DNA of 16,237 nt from Alphaproteobacteria bacterium. Its GTDB lineage: Bacteria; Pseudomonadota; Alphaproteobacteria; UBA9219. How positions within the stretch are numbered: the first letter of the stretch is position 1; every line of letters begins with the position of its first letter. The stretch is taken from the NCBI GenBank assembly GCA_028693775.1, contig JAQUUS010000005.1, positions 1 to 16,237 on the forward strand, written 5' to 3'. The notes beneath the pieces are model-generated. The model was not told where the DNA came from. It saw only the letters and a program-made list of their open reading frames with translations, and made no database searches. This document shows, in pieces, positions 7,963 to 15,258 of the stretch. The position numbers and the translations under genes were made by a program.

Positions 7963-9585
7963 ATGTCTGAGGGGATCAATCTTGTCGATGTGTTGTCGGC
8001 ATCTGGAGACGTTGCTTACGATTGGGACCTGGTAAATGATTCCATAACATGGTTTGGCGTCTGGAAAAATCTCTTCCCCGCCGACACTCCGCCAAAAGAC
8101 TCCCAAGCCCTCTTCCATATTCTTCATCCGGACGATCTTCATATTTTTTTCAGCGGCGAAGCCAATACGCTGGATCGTCAGTTCAGGATCAAAAGCGCGA
8201 ACTCCATTCTCTGGGTCCACGAACGCGGAAAATGCGAAACGAACGCCAATAAAAATCCCATCCGTCAAAAAGGCATTTGGCGCATTATCGATCAGCCCAT
8301 GCGCACGCCGCTCATTTCGGAAGAGCCGCTTCGCGACAGCCTCACGGGATGCTTCAAGCGCCATGCCCTTCAGGCCCAGCTCTCCCGCATGATCGAAAAC
8401 GCGAAGATGGCGCGGCGCGTCGGCGCCTACCTCGTCGTCGATGTCGACAAGATGGCCTTTGTGAATGAGGCCATTGGCGCGGAAGGCGGCGATGCCGTTC
8501 TGCGCGGCGTGGCGTCCCATCTCTCGCAGATCATTCCAACACGCGGCATTCTTGGCCGCGTCGCCGGGGATACGTTCGGCATTATTCTTCCGGATCCGCT
8601 CGGAAACGATTTACAGGTCCTTGCGGAAAGAATTATCGCCGAGTTTCAAAACTCCCCGCTGATTATCGGCAACGCGCCGCTTCACATTACCGTCTCGATC
8701 GGCGGCGTGCGCGTGCCCACCGTTGCCAAAACAGCCAACGAAGGCATGATCTTCGCGGAGCAGGCTTTGCACATGGCCCATCAACACGGCCACAATAATT
8801 TTATCGAATATATCGACAGCCCGGCCCGCGTTCAGGAAAACAGGCAGCTTTTGGAACTGGGCGAATGCATCAAACGGGCCTTCAAAAACGACGGCTTCCG
8901 CCTCGCCTATCAGCCCATTGTCAACGCACAGACTTCGGAACCCGTTTGTTACGAAGTTCTCGTTCGCATGATGGACGGCGACGGCAAGCCCGTTTCTGCG
9001 GCCTTGTTCGTTCCGACGATCGAACAAATGGGTCTGGCGGGGCAACTCGACAGGCTTGTGTTCTCATTGGCCATTCGGGATCTGGAAGAATATCCATGGA
9101 TGAGCCTTGCGGTTAACGTTTCTGGCTTTACCGCTTCGCAGGCCGACTGGTCCGACTATGTCAGGCAGCTTCTGGAACCGCGCCCGGATGTCGCCAAGCG
9201 TTTGGTTGTCGAAATTACGGAAACCGCAGTTCTTGTGGATATCAGCGCCACGCGCAGGTTTATTTCGACGCTCAGAGAGTTCGGCGCACGCGTTTCTCTC
9301 GACGATTTCGGCGCAGGCTCTACCTCAATCCGCTATTTGCGCGAACTGGGCTTGTCGATCATGAAAATCGACAAGGATCTGTTGCAGGATCTGCTGACCA
9401 ACAAGGAACAGCAACATCTTGTTCTGGTGCTTATCGATTTGGCTCAGGGCCTCGGCATCGAGACTGTGGCGGAGGGCATCGAAAGCGAAGAAGTCGCCTC
9501 GTGGCTTAGAAAAACCAAGGTCAATTATTTGCAGGGCTACCACTTCGGCAAGCCGACCCTCGAACGCCCCCAGAACAAGAAATAG
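7963..9585 (+). CDS. PAS / degenerate GGDEF / EAL protein, probable c-di-GMP phosphodiesterase
   Basis: 540 aa, no membrane segments. Residues about 10-110 look like a PAS sensor (HILHPDD at 52-58, WRIID at 106-110). A GGDEF-family domain spans about 123-285, but the signature is AGDTF (201-205). The conserved Glu is lost, the FK and GH elements upstream are altered, and there is no RxxD inhibitory site, so cyclase activity is unlikely. An EAL domain (about 295-533) looks intact: EVL (E331), N385, EITE (E417), DDFG (D447, D448), K468, E504 and Q524 are all present. So it probably degrades c-di-GMP, with the GGDEF domain as a possible GTP sensor. It lies 148 bp after flgH in the same direction, which suggests control of motility. 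The ribosome-binding site is weak. It converges on rbfA with an 11-bp gap. Confidence 0.9.
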   Translation: MSEGINLVDVLSASGDVAYDWDLVNDSITWFGVWKNLFPADTPPKDSQALFHILHPDDLHIFFSGEANTLDRQFRIKSANSILWVHERGKCETNANKNPIRQKGIWRIIDQPMRTPLISEEPLRDSLTGCFKRHALQAQLSRMIENAKMARRVGAYLVVDVDKMAFVNEAIGAEGGDAVLRGVASHLSQIIPTRGILGRVAGDTFGIILPDPLGNDLQVLAERIIAEFQNSPLIIGNAPLHITVSIGGVRVPTVAKTANEGMIFAEQALHMAHQHGHNNFIEYIDSPARVQENRQLLELGECIKRAFKNDGFRLAYQPIVNAQTSEPVCYEVLVRMMDGDGKPVSAALFVPTIEQMGLAGQLDRLVFSLAIRDLEEYPWMSLAVNVSGFTASQADWSDYVRQLLEPRPDVAKRLVVEITETAVLVDISATRRFISTLREFGARVSLDDFGAGSTSIRYLRELGLSIMKIDKDLLQDLLTNKEQQHLVLVLIDLAQGLGIETVAEGIESEEVASWLRKTKVNYLQGYHFGKPTLERPQNKK

Positions 9586-9596
9586 GATCCTGCGGA

Positions 9597-10004
9597 TCAA
9601 TCCTGATCGGATTCGATCTTCTCTCCGGTCTGCTCGGCCGGTTTCAGGTCCCGTGCGACTTCGGGATCGAGAAGAATCTTCTCAATGCGCTCGGCCGTAT
9701 CGAAGCTTTCGTCGGCAACGAATTTCAGCGTCGGCACATATCTTAGCGATACCGCCTTGCCTACGGCGTAACGGAAGAACCCTACCCCGTCGTTCATGGC
9801 ACGGACGATTTCGGTTACGTTCTTGCCTCCCAGCGGCATGACATAGGCAGTCGCATTCTGGAGATCGGGACTGATTTTCACCTCGGTTACGGTCACCGTC
9901 GGCGACTTCAGCTCAGGCGGCCACGGCACATCGCCGCGCATCAGAAGCTGCGCCAGCGCATGCCGGACTTCCTCTCCCACTCGAAGTTGTCTTTGCGATC
10001 TCAT
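9597..10004 (-). CDS. rbfA: Ribosome-binding factor A
   Basis: Small KH-fold protein that binds the 30S subunit for late 16S rRNA maturation and cold adaptation. 135 aa with the family hallmarks: SQRQLRVGEEVRHALAQLL at the N-terminus, then TVTEVKISPDLQNATAYVMPLGG, and RYVPTLKFVADESFDTAERIEKIL towards the end, then an acidic tail. I chose ATG 10004 because AGGTGG lies 5 bases upstream; the two GTG codons further upstream (10010 and 10013) overlap that site. It stands alone here between a c-di-GMP gene and a repeat protein, not beside infB or truB. Confidence 0.95.
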   Translation of the reverse strand: MRSQRQLRVGEEVRHALAQLLMRGDVPWPPELKSPTVTVTEVKISPDLQNATAYVMPLGGKNVTEIVRAMNDGVGFFRYAVGKAVSLRYVPTLKFVADESFDTAERIEKILLDPEVARDLKPAEQTGEKIESDQD

Positions 10005-10208
10005 TGACACCACCTAATCTATAACGACCTTGCGATAATACCCCGAACGCCCCCTCTTAGGCTACGCCATTGGCGGCTTTTAACCATATTCGGGACCAAT
10101 TATTGCAAAAAAACGTTCGATATCTCGGATCTATTCTAGTACTTTCGAAAAATACAGCTGAACAATTTCCTCAATCCACGCCAAATTTTCGTTCCCAGGG
10201 AGAGAAAT

Positions 10209-11234
10209 ATGTCCGATTTCGCCGTCAGATTTTCCAAAAATGTCCTGAAGATATTTATTCCCGGATGGGTTTCTCATGATGACGAAATGGCCGAATTCAC
10301 CGATGTCCTTCAAAAAAACGGCGCCGACGGGCTGCGCCAATATCATGCAGAACATGCAGGCTTTCCGGAATGGCCCGACTCTCAAGGCATTTCGACGGAA
10401 ATGGCTGTGGCTTACGCCGGTGCGGACGTTATCGCTGCCTATGCCGAATTAGGCGGTACTTTTTCCGCCGAACAGGATCAAAACGGTTATACGTCCGCCA
10501 TCTATGCCATCTTTGCTGGACCTGAAGCCATCGCCGCCTACGCCAAGGCGGGCGGCCCCTTCCCCAAGCTTCAAGACAACGAAGGCATGACTTTGGGCAT
10601 GCACGTCGCCATGCGCGGCGTCGCTCACATCAGGGCTTATACCGCCGCCGGAAACACCTTCGGCCTGGAGGTCGACAAGGACGGCATGACCGCCGGTATG
10701 TATGCCGCCATGCGCGGCGCGGAGGCCATCGAGGCCTTTTCGGCGGGCGGCGGCATTTTTACGACTCAAAGAGACAAAAAATATCATGTGACCGCAGCCA
10801 TGTTCGCATCGCAGCAAGGCCCGGACGCCATCAAGGCCTATGCCAAGGCGGGCGGCATCTTTACGCATCAGAAGGACGTCTTCGGCAACACGGTTGTCGA
10901 ACGCATTCCGGATATCAAGCTCGGTTCGCAGTCGGCCATGGACTCCCTCGACGCCCTCGAAACCGCCCTCATCTCCCAGCGCAACAGAGGCATCAGGACA
11001 CGGCTCGAGCTTTTTGAGCGCGTCACCAAGGCGCGCCGTCAGGTTCTCCTGAACAACGCCTATAAAAAAGCCGCAAGGGAAATCACGACACGCTACAATC
11101 TTTGGGAAAAAGACGAGGCTGCGATCATCAAGATCCTCGAAGAGACAATTCCCTACAGGGACGGCGTTCCGATCGTCGATCACAAGCGCAAACCGCGCTC
11201 CTCTCTGGGATACGGTTCGCTGACCCAAGAATAA
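10209..11234 (+). CDS. Protein with five tandem ankyrin-length (33-residue) repeats
   Basis: 341 aa, function unknown. Five units start at D57, D90, D123, D156 and D189, each 33 residues except the last (34). The shared pattern is D-x-x-G-x-T-x-x-M/I-x-A-x-x-x-G-x-x-A-I-x-A-Y-x-x-A-G-G-x-F. It has ankyrin length and Gly/Asp placement but lacks the TPLHxA signature, and an A-Y-A-K-A-G-G block replaces the usual LLxxGA. A sixth partial unit starts at D223. Residues about 240-310 are charged and helical, possibly coiled coil; the tail is basic (KRKPR). No signal peptide. AGGGAG precedes the ATG. It is probably a protein-binding scaffold, by inference from the fold. It is divergent from rbfA, with a 204-bp spacer, and convergent with argC. 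Confidence 0.88.
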   Translation: MSDFAVRFSKNVLKIFIPGWVSHDDEMAEFTDVLQKNGADGLRQYHAEHAGFPEWPDSQGISTEMAVAYAGADVIAAYAELGGTFSAEQDQNGYTSAIYAIFAGPEAIAAYAKAGGPFPKLQDNEGMTLGMHVAMRGVAHIRAYTAAGNTFGLEVDKDGMTAGMYAAMRGAEAIEAFSAGGGIFTTQRDKKYHVTAAMFASQQGPDAIKAYAKAGGIFTHQKDVFGNTVVERIPDIKLGSQSAMDSLDALETALISQRNRGIRTRLELFERVTKARRQVLLNNAYKKAAREITTRYNLWEKDEAAIIKILEETIPYRDGVPIVDHKRKPRSSLGYGSLTQE

Positions 11235-11246
11235 GCCTGCGGCCTT

Positions 11247-12194
11247 TTACAGCCCGAGCATGATGTCCATGTTTTGCACGGCGGCACCGGACGCACCTTT
11301 GCCCAGATTGTCGAGACACGCGGTCAGGATGACGATGTTCTTTTCCTCGTTGGCGATCACGCGCAATTGCAGATTGTTCGTTTCGTTCTGCGTCAGCGGT
11401 GTCAGGACATAAGTTTTATCCAGATTGTCCTGAAGAGGCTCGACCTTGACGAACGTTTGCCCGGCGTATCGCTCGGACAGAATACGGTGCACCTCCTGCG
11501 CATTCGCTTTTTTGCCCGTGAGCGCATTGAGCTCGTTGAGACGCAGGGGAAGAGTCACAAGCATGCCTCTGTAGATGTCGCAGCTATAGGACGGCAGGAA
11601 GATCGGCTCTTGAGTCAGGCCGCCGTGAACCCTCATTTCGGGCAGATGCTTGTGATGCTGGTCGATCCCATAGAGGCAATACGGTCCGATACGATCGTTG
11701 GGAACGCCACTGTCGCGGAGCTTGATGATTTCGTTTCCGCCGCCGGAATATCCCGATACGGCAAAGACTGTCAGGCCATAGGAAGCCGGAACGATCCCGG
11801 CGTCGGTCAAGGGGCGGATCATCGATATCGCGCCCGTCGGATAGCAGCCCGGGTTTGCAACACGCTTGGCTTCGCGGATTTTTTGAGCCTGGTCTTTCGT
11901 CATTTCGGGAAAGCCGTAGACCCAGCCCTCCGATGTACGATGCGCCGTGCTCGCGTCGAGCACTCGCACATCCGCGTTTTCGATGTACGAAACGGCTTCG
12001 CGCGCGGCGGCGTCGGGCAGACATAAAATCGTAAGGTCGCAGGCGTTCAAATATTTTTTACGCTCGGCCGGGTCTTTGCGCTTTTCGGGAGCGATGCTCA
12101 CGATCTCGATATCCGTGCGGCCTTCGAGACGTTTGCGAATTTCAAGGCCGGTCGTGCCGGATTCACCGTCGATATATATCCTTGGCTTGGCCAT
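11247..12194 (-). CDS. argC: N-acetyl-gamma-glutamyl-phosphate reductase, type 2 (arginine biosynthesis)
   Basis: Reduces N-acetylglutamyl-5-phosphate to the semialdehyde with NADPH, the third step of arginine synthesis. 315 aa, the short type-2 form. Nucleotide-binding GESGTTG lies at 10-16, DASTAHRT follows, the catalytic Cys is in VANPGCYPTGA (C117), and GYSGGGNE and HKHLPE (H183) complete the active site. I chose ATG 12194: GGAG lies 6 bases upstream, and the protein then opens MAKPRIYIDGESGTTG like its family. An open frame continues 34 codons further but has no start signal. No other arg genes are nearby. Upstream is the 444-bp non-coding region with the repeat array. Confidence 0.95.
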   Translation of the reverse strand: MAKPRIYIDGESGTTGLEIRKRLEGRTDIEIVSIAPEKRKDPAERKKYLNACDLTILCLPDAAAREAVSYIENADVRVLDASTAHRTSEGWVYGFPEMTKDQAQKIREAKRVANPGCYPTGAISMIRPLTDAGIVPASYGLTVFAVSGYSGGGNEIIKLRDSGVPNDRIGPYCLYGIDQHHKHLPEMRVHGGLTQEPIFLPSYSCDIYRGMLVTLPLRLNELNALTGKKANAQEVHRILSERYAGQTFVKVEPLQDNLDKTYVLTPLTQNETNNLQLRVIANEEKNIVILTACLDNLGKGASGAAVQNMDIMLGL

Positions 12195-12348
12195 TTTAAT
12201 CTCCAACGTTATCCGGTTTAAGAACGCCTTGTAACTGGTTGACCGCTCGGAGAGATTTCTGTGCGGGGCAAGGCAGGCTCCGGGTTTCCGGCTCATACGC
12301 CCTTTCCCGGGTGAAAAACAATCCCTTTCTCATGTAGCAAAATAAAAG

Positions 12349-12357
12349 TTATCCACA
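12349..12357 (+). promoter_or_regulatory. Perfect consensus DnaA box
   Basis: TTATCCACA is the exact high-affinity DnaA box. It sits in an A/T-rich stretch (about 12335-12372), 78 bp from the first repeat motif. A single exact 9-mer can occur by chance, so its weight comes from its position beside the repeat array. It could also mark DnaA control of argC. Confidence 0.5.
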
Positions 12358-12404
12358 ATGGCTTGTTTTTGTTCTGGGATTGCAACGATAGCTCAAAGAA
12401 ACGC

Positions 12405-12421
12405 GTTTAGAGCCTCTAAAC
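12405..12421. repeat. Short hairpin GTTTAGA-GCC-TCTAAAC
   Basis: Perfect 7-bp arms around a 3-base loop lie between the DnaA box and the first repeat motif. The stem is A/T-rich and not followed by a T run, so it is a poor terminator. It may be an operator half-site pair. Confidence 0.45.
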
Positions 12422-12434
12422 AGCCTCTTTTCGG

Positions 12435-12631
12435 CCGATTCGTGACAACTTTGCCGCTGATTCGCAAAAACGCCCCCTGAAAAGTATCCTGATTCGCCCT
12501 GAATCCCGTTTTTAGCCCCTCAAAAACCATAAAAGTTCCCGGAATCGAGGCTCAATCGGTCTGATTCGACCTCTTCACATCCATTTTTGAGGGGCTATAC
12601 GACCGATTCGATCACGGAAAGATCCGATTCG
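12435..12631 (+). repeat. Six same-strand copies of C[C/T]GATTCG in helical phase
   Basis: Copies start at 12435, 12457, 12489, 12561, 12603 and 12624. Three read CCGATTCG and three CTGATTCG. The spacings are 22, 32, 72, 42 and 21 bp, near 2, 3, 7, 4 and 2 turns of B-DNA, so one face of the helix would present all six. Each contains GATTC, a CcrM (GANTC) site; two more GANTC sites are at 12501 and 12542. An imperfect inverted copy (CAATCGG) is at 12553. No coding frame explains the conservation. The layout resembles iterons or a regulator's operator array; the binding protein is unknown. Confidence 0.85.
12513..12597. repeat. Perfect 14-bp inverted repeat with 57-bp spacer
   Basis: TAGCCCCTCAAAAA (12513-12526) and its exact reverse complement TTTTTGAGGGGCTA (12584-12597) flank a spacer that contains the fourth repeat motif. 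Read on the minus strand, downstream of the IMPase gene, the 3' arm is followed by AAAA, not U, so a simple terminator is unlikely. Confidence 0.75.
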
Positions 12632-12638
12632 CGCATCC

Positions 12639-13499
12639 TCAGCCATCGGCCCTGCTCAGGTCGTCCAGCACGGGTTTTATTACGTCAAATATGCCCGCCC
12701 AATCGTCCTTGTCCTTGGCAATCAGCAGGCCGCTTGTGCCGTTTCGCATGTCATAGGGCTTGCCAAGAAAATCCGCAGAATATCCTTCCGCTTCAGCCTG
12801 AAGAAAAAGGCCGGGAACGTGATCCCACGGCTTCGACAGCCTGTAGAGCAGATGCGTGGCACGGGGCGCTTTGCTGTCGGCGAACAAAACATCCCCGGTA
12901 AAAAGCCGCGCGTAGTCAAACGCCGCAGCGGAACCAATGGCCAACGCAGGCAAAGCGGCGATCACGGCGGCTGCCTCGGGCTTGTTCAGGATACTGCGGA
13001 GCCTCGATCCGAGGATGACCAGACTTGGCATGGCGGGATCGCGGGCGGCAAGACGCATTTTGTTACCTTGAAGCCAGACGCCGCTTCCGCGCTCAGCCGA
13101 TAACGTATGACCCGTGTTCGGGTCGTGAATCCATGCCGCAACCGTTTCCCGGCGATGAACCTGCGCAACCATAACGCCGAACTCGCGCCGGCCTTCGATG
13201 AAGTTTCGCGTTCCGTCGATGGGGTCAATGACCCAGATATCGTCTTCGGTGCCAAAACGCCCGAGAATTCCCGGATTCTGCGCGCAGCATTCCTCACCGA
13301 CCACGGAACTTCCCGGCAATGTGTCTTGCAAGCGCGCGATCAGGCTTTCCTCGGCAGCTTTATCGGCCACCGTGACGGGATCTCCGACGCCTTTCATCTG
13401 GATGTCGCCGCTTTGCAATTTGCGAAAGCGGGGCATGATTTCCGTTGCGGCGACTTCTTCTATGATTTTTTGTACGGCGACCGGATCCACTGACTTCAT
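12639..13499 (-). CDS. Inositol-monophosphatase-family phosphatase
   Basis: A magnesium-dependent phosphatase of the IMPase superfamily (SuhB, CysQ, histidinol-phosphatase HisN relatives); the substrate cannot be fixed from sequence. 286 aa. Metal-site motifs are GEE (68-70), VIDPIDGTRNF (92-97 core) and PWDHVPGLFLQAEAEG (W225, D226). I chose ATG 13499, since AAGG lies 6 bases upstream and the protein then begins MKSVDP; a further ATG lies 7 codons upstream. It follows hflX by 75 bp on the same strand with no clear terminator between, so it may be the last gene of that operon. The neighbourhood has no his or cys genes to suggest HisN or CysQ. Confidence 0.88.
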   Translation of the reverse strand: MKSVDPVAVQKIIEEVAATEIMPRFRKLQSGDIQMKGVGDPVTVADKAAEESLIARLQDTLPGSSVVGEECCAQNPGILGRFGTEDDIWVIDPIDGTRNFIEGRREFGVMVAQVHRRETVAAWIHDPNTGHTLSAERGSGVWLQGNKMRLAARDPAMPSLVILGSRLRSILNKPEAAAVIAALPALAIGSAAAFDYARLFTGDVLFADSKAPRATHLLYRLSKPWDHVPGLFLQAEAEGYSADFLGKPYDMRNGTSGLLIAKDKDDWAGIFDVIKPVLDDLSRADG

Positions 13500-13574
13500 G
13501 CAACACCTTCTTCTCGGCATTTTCTCGATGCGATTATCTTTTTGGGATCAAAACGCGACAAAATCCAGATTTTT

Positions 13575-14936
13575 TTACTTGGACCTTCGAAACTTGCTTT
13601 CGAAGCGGCCAAAATCTGCTGGATCAAGTTCGACCTTCAGGTGCGCCTGGGTCTTTGTGTCACGGCGCTTGACGATTCTGCCGCGCGCATGAAGCCATGA
13701 AAGCCCCGCGCCATCGGCTATGTCGAGGACGATGTCGTAAATCCGGCGCCGCACGGATAAACGCGCATCGATCAATTCGAGAAGACGCGGAATGCCTTCT
13801 CCCGTCAACGCGGAAACGCACGCCATTCCTCCCGCGGCCTCGGGACGCACACCCTCCAACGCGACGCCGCGCTTTGTTTCGGCGGATATTTTTGCCGAGT
13901 GCTTGGCAAGGCGCGCGCGCTCCTCAACCGGCATAACGTCAATTTTGTTCTGGACTTCGATCAGCCTTTCATCGGTCGCCGCTATGCCAAGATCCGACAG
14001 GACGCTCAGAACCGCGTCGCGCTGGGCTTTGGTGTCGAAATGCGATATGTCACGGACGTGCAGAATAACGTCGGCGAACATGACTTCTTCGAGCGTGGCG
14101 CGAAACGCTTCGATCAAATGCGTCGGCAGATCGGAGATGAAACCGACCGTATCGGACAAAACAACCTCACGGCCTCCGGGCAGCTTGATGCCCCGCATGG
14201 TCGGATCGAGTGTGGCGAACAGCATGTTTTTGACAAGCACGTCCGCTCCGGTCAGGCGGTTGAAGAGCGTCGATTTTCCGGCGTTGGTATAGCCTACGAG
14301 CGCAACGGTCGGCTTCTCCGCCCTTTGGCGGGCTTCGCGCTGGAGGCCGCGCATGCGGCGCACTTGCTCAAGATCCTGCTTGATGCGGGCGATGCGGTCT
14401 GTGATCAGGCGACGGTCAACTTCCAACTGGGATTCGCCAGGGCCACCCATAAATCCGAAACCGCCCCTTTGCCGTTCGAGGTGGGTCCATGAGCGGACAA
14501 GGCGGGATTTTTGATAGTCAAGCGCGGCAAGCTCGACTTGCAGCTTTCCTTCGCGGGTCCGGGCCCGGTCGCCAAAAATTTCAAGGATCAGGCCTTCGCG
14601 GTCGATGACCTTGCATTTAAGGCCTTGTTCGAGATTGCGCTGCTGAACGGGCGAGAGCGCATGGTTCACAATCACAACGACTATATGGTGTTCGCGCACA
14701 AGCTCGGCGCACTGCTCGACCTGCCCGCTTCCCAGTAGAGTCGCCGGTACCGTTCTCGCCAAAAAAAGCGTTGCGGCATGGACGACGTTAAGGTCGATGG
14801 CGCGGGCCAACCCGACCGCTTCGTCGAGCGCGCCGTCGTCCGCCATGCGGGCCTTGTCGGATTTCAATACGGGATTCAGCACCATTGCGCGTTCGCCGTG
14901 CCGAATACCCGATATATCAGTGAAAGCTTCTGTCAC
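13575..14936 (-). CDS. hflX: Ribosome-associated GTPase HflX
   Basis: GTPase that splits stalled or heat-damaged 70S ribosomes. 453 aa. The N-terminal HflX domain (about 15-205) includes GFMGGPGESQLEVDRRLI (160-178), the family's glycine-rich signature before the helical linker. The G domain has Walker A GYTNAGKST (215-223), G2 around DPT, G3 DTVGF (262-266), G4 NKID (330-333) and SALTGEG (375-381). The GTG start at 14936 overlaps the hfq stop as GTGA, implying translational coupling; an ATG 17 codons in (MVLNPVL) is a possible alternative. hfq-hflX pairing is the usual proteobacterial order. Confidence 0.95.
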   Translation of the reverse strand: MTEAFTDISGIRHGERAMVLNPVLKSDKARMADDGALDEAVGLARAIDLNVVHAATLFLARTVPATLLGSGQVEQCAELVREHHIVVVIVNHALSPVQQRNLEQGLKCKVIDREGLILEIFGDRARTREGKLQVELAALDYQKSRLVRSWTHLERQRGGFGFMGGPGESQLEVDRRLITDRIARIKQDLEQVRRMRGLQREARQRAEKPTVALVGYTNAGKSTLFNRLTGADVLVKNMLFATLDPTMRGIKLPGGREVVLSDTVGFISDLPTHLIEAFRATLEEVMFADVILHVRDISHFDTKAQRDAVLSVLSDLGIAATDERLIEVQNKIDVMPVEERARLAKHSAKISAETKRGVALEGVRPEAAGGMACVSALTGEGIPRLLELIDARLSVRRRIYDIVLDIADGAGLSWLHARGRIVKRRDTKTQAHLKVELDPADFGRFESKFRRSK

Positions 14937-15202
14937 CTGTCGCGGTCTTCGTTGATTTCGGAAGGAGCACTTTGCTCGTCTTCGATCAGCGATATTTTAG
15001 CATGAGGCATGATGGTTGAGATAGCGTGTTTATACACCAGCTGCTCATGCGCTTCGCGGCGCAGCAAGACGGTCATATCGTTAAACGCCGTGATAACACC
15101 TTGCAGCTTGACACCGTTGACGAGGAAAATGGTCGCCGGCCCTTTATGCTTGCACAGATGGCTCAGAAACTCGTCCTGAAGATTTTCTTTGAGATTACCC
15201 AT
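14933..15202 (-). CDS. hfq: RNA chaperone Hfq
   Basis: Hexameric Sm-like protein that pairs small RNAs with mRNAs. 89 aa. The Sm1 motif KHKGPATIFLVNGVKLQGVI and Sm2 motif YKHAISTIMP are both present, as is the rim LLRRE. The C-terminal tail is short and acidic (IEDEQSAP, then EDRDR), a type seen in alphaproteobacteria. The ribosome-binding site AGGGATG lies just before the ATG. The stop overlaps the hflX start. The spacer to the upstream HAD gene is 56 bp and could hold its own promoter. Confidence 0.97.
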   Translation of the reverse strand: MGNLKENLQDEFLSHLCKHKGPATIFLVNGVKLQGVITAFNDMTVLLRREAHEQLVYKHAISTIMPHAKISLIEDEQSAPSEINEDRDR

Positions 15203-15258
15203 GATTCATCCCTTTTTTTACCGACTACATGCTCCCTTTTTTGTGAACGATCAATAGA

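Larger units (their letters stand above)
12195..12638. other. 444-bp non-coding region with a repeat array, DnaA box and inverted repeat
   Basis: No credible gene was found on either strand. The left half (12195-12435) is the upstream region of argC and should hold its promoter, though none is obvious; it includes a perfect DnaA box. The right half (12435-12631) carries six C[C/T]GATTCG motifs, eight GANTC sites and a 14-bp inverted repeat. The region also follows the stop codon of the IMPase gene, but no standard terminator was found there. Confidence 0.85.

Noticed and set aside
12301..12320. Partial palindrome around CCCGGG as a parS-like site
   Set aside because: It does not match TGTTTCACGTGAAACA in spacing or core (CCGGG replaces ACGT), and the arms are not truly complementary.
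12587..12901. Plus-strand 104-codon frame running from the repeat array into the IMPase gene
   Set aside because: Arg/Pro/Cys-rich product with no ribosome-binding site, and it overlaps a clear gene on the other strand.
13500..13574. AAAATCTGGATTTT after hflX as a terminator
   Set aside because: The loop would be only two bases and the stem is nearly all A-T, so it would not fold stably. hflX and the IMPase gene are probably co-transcribed.
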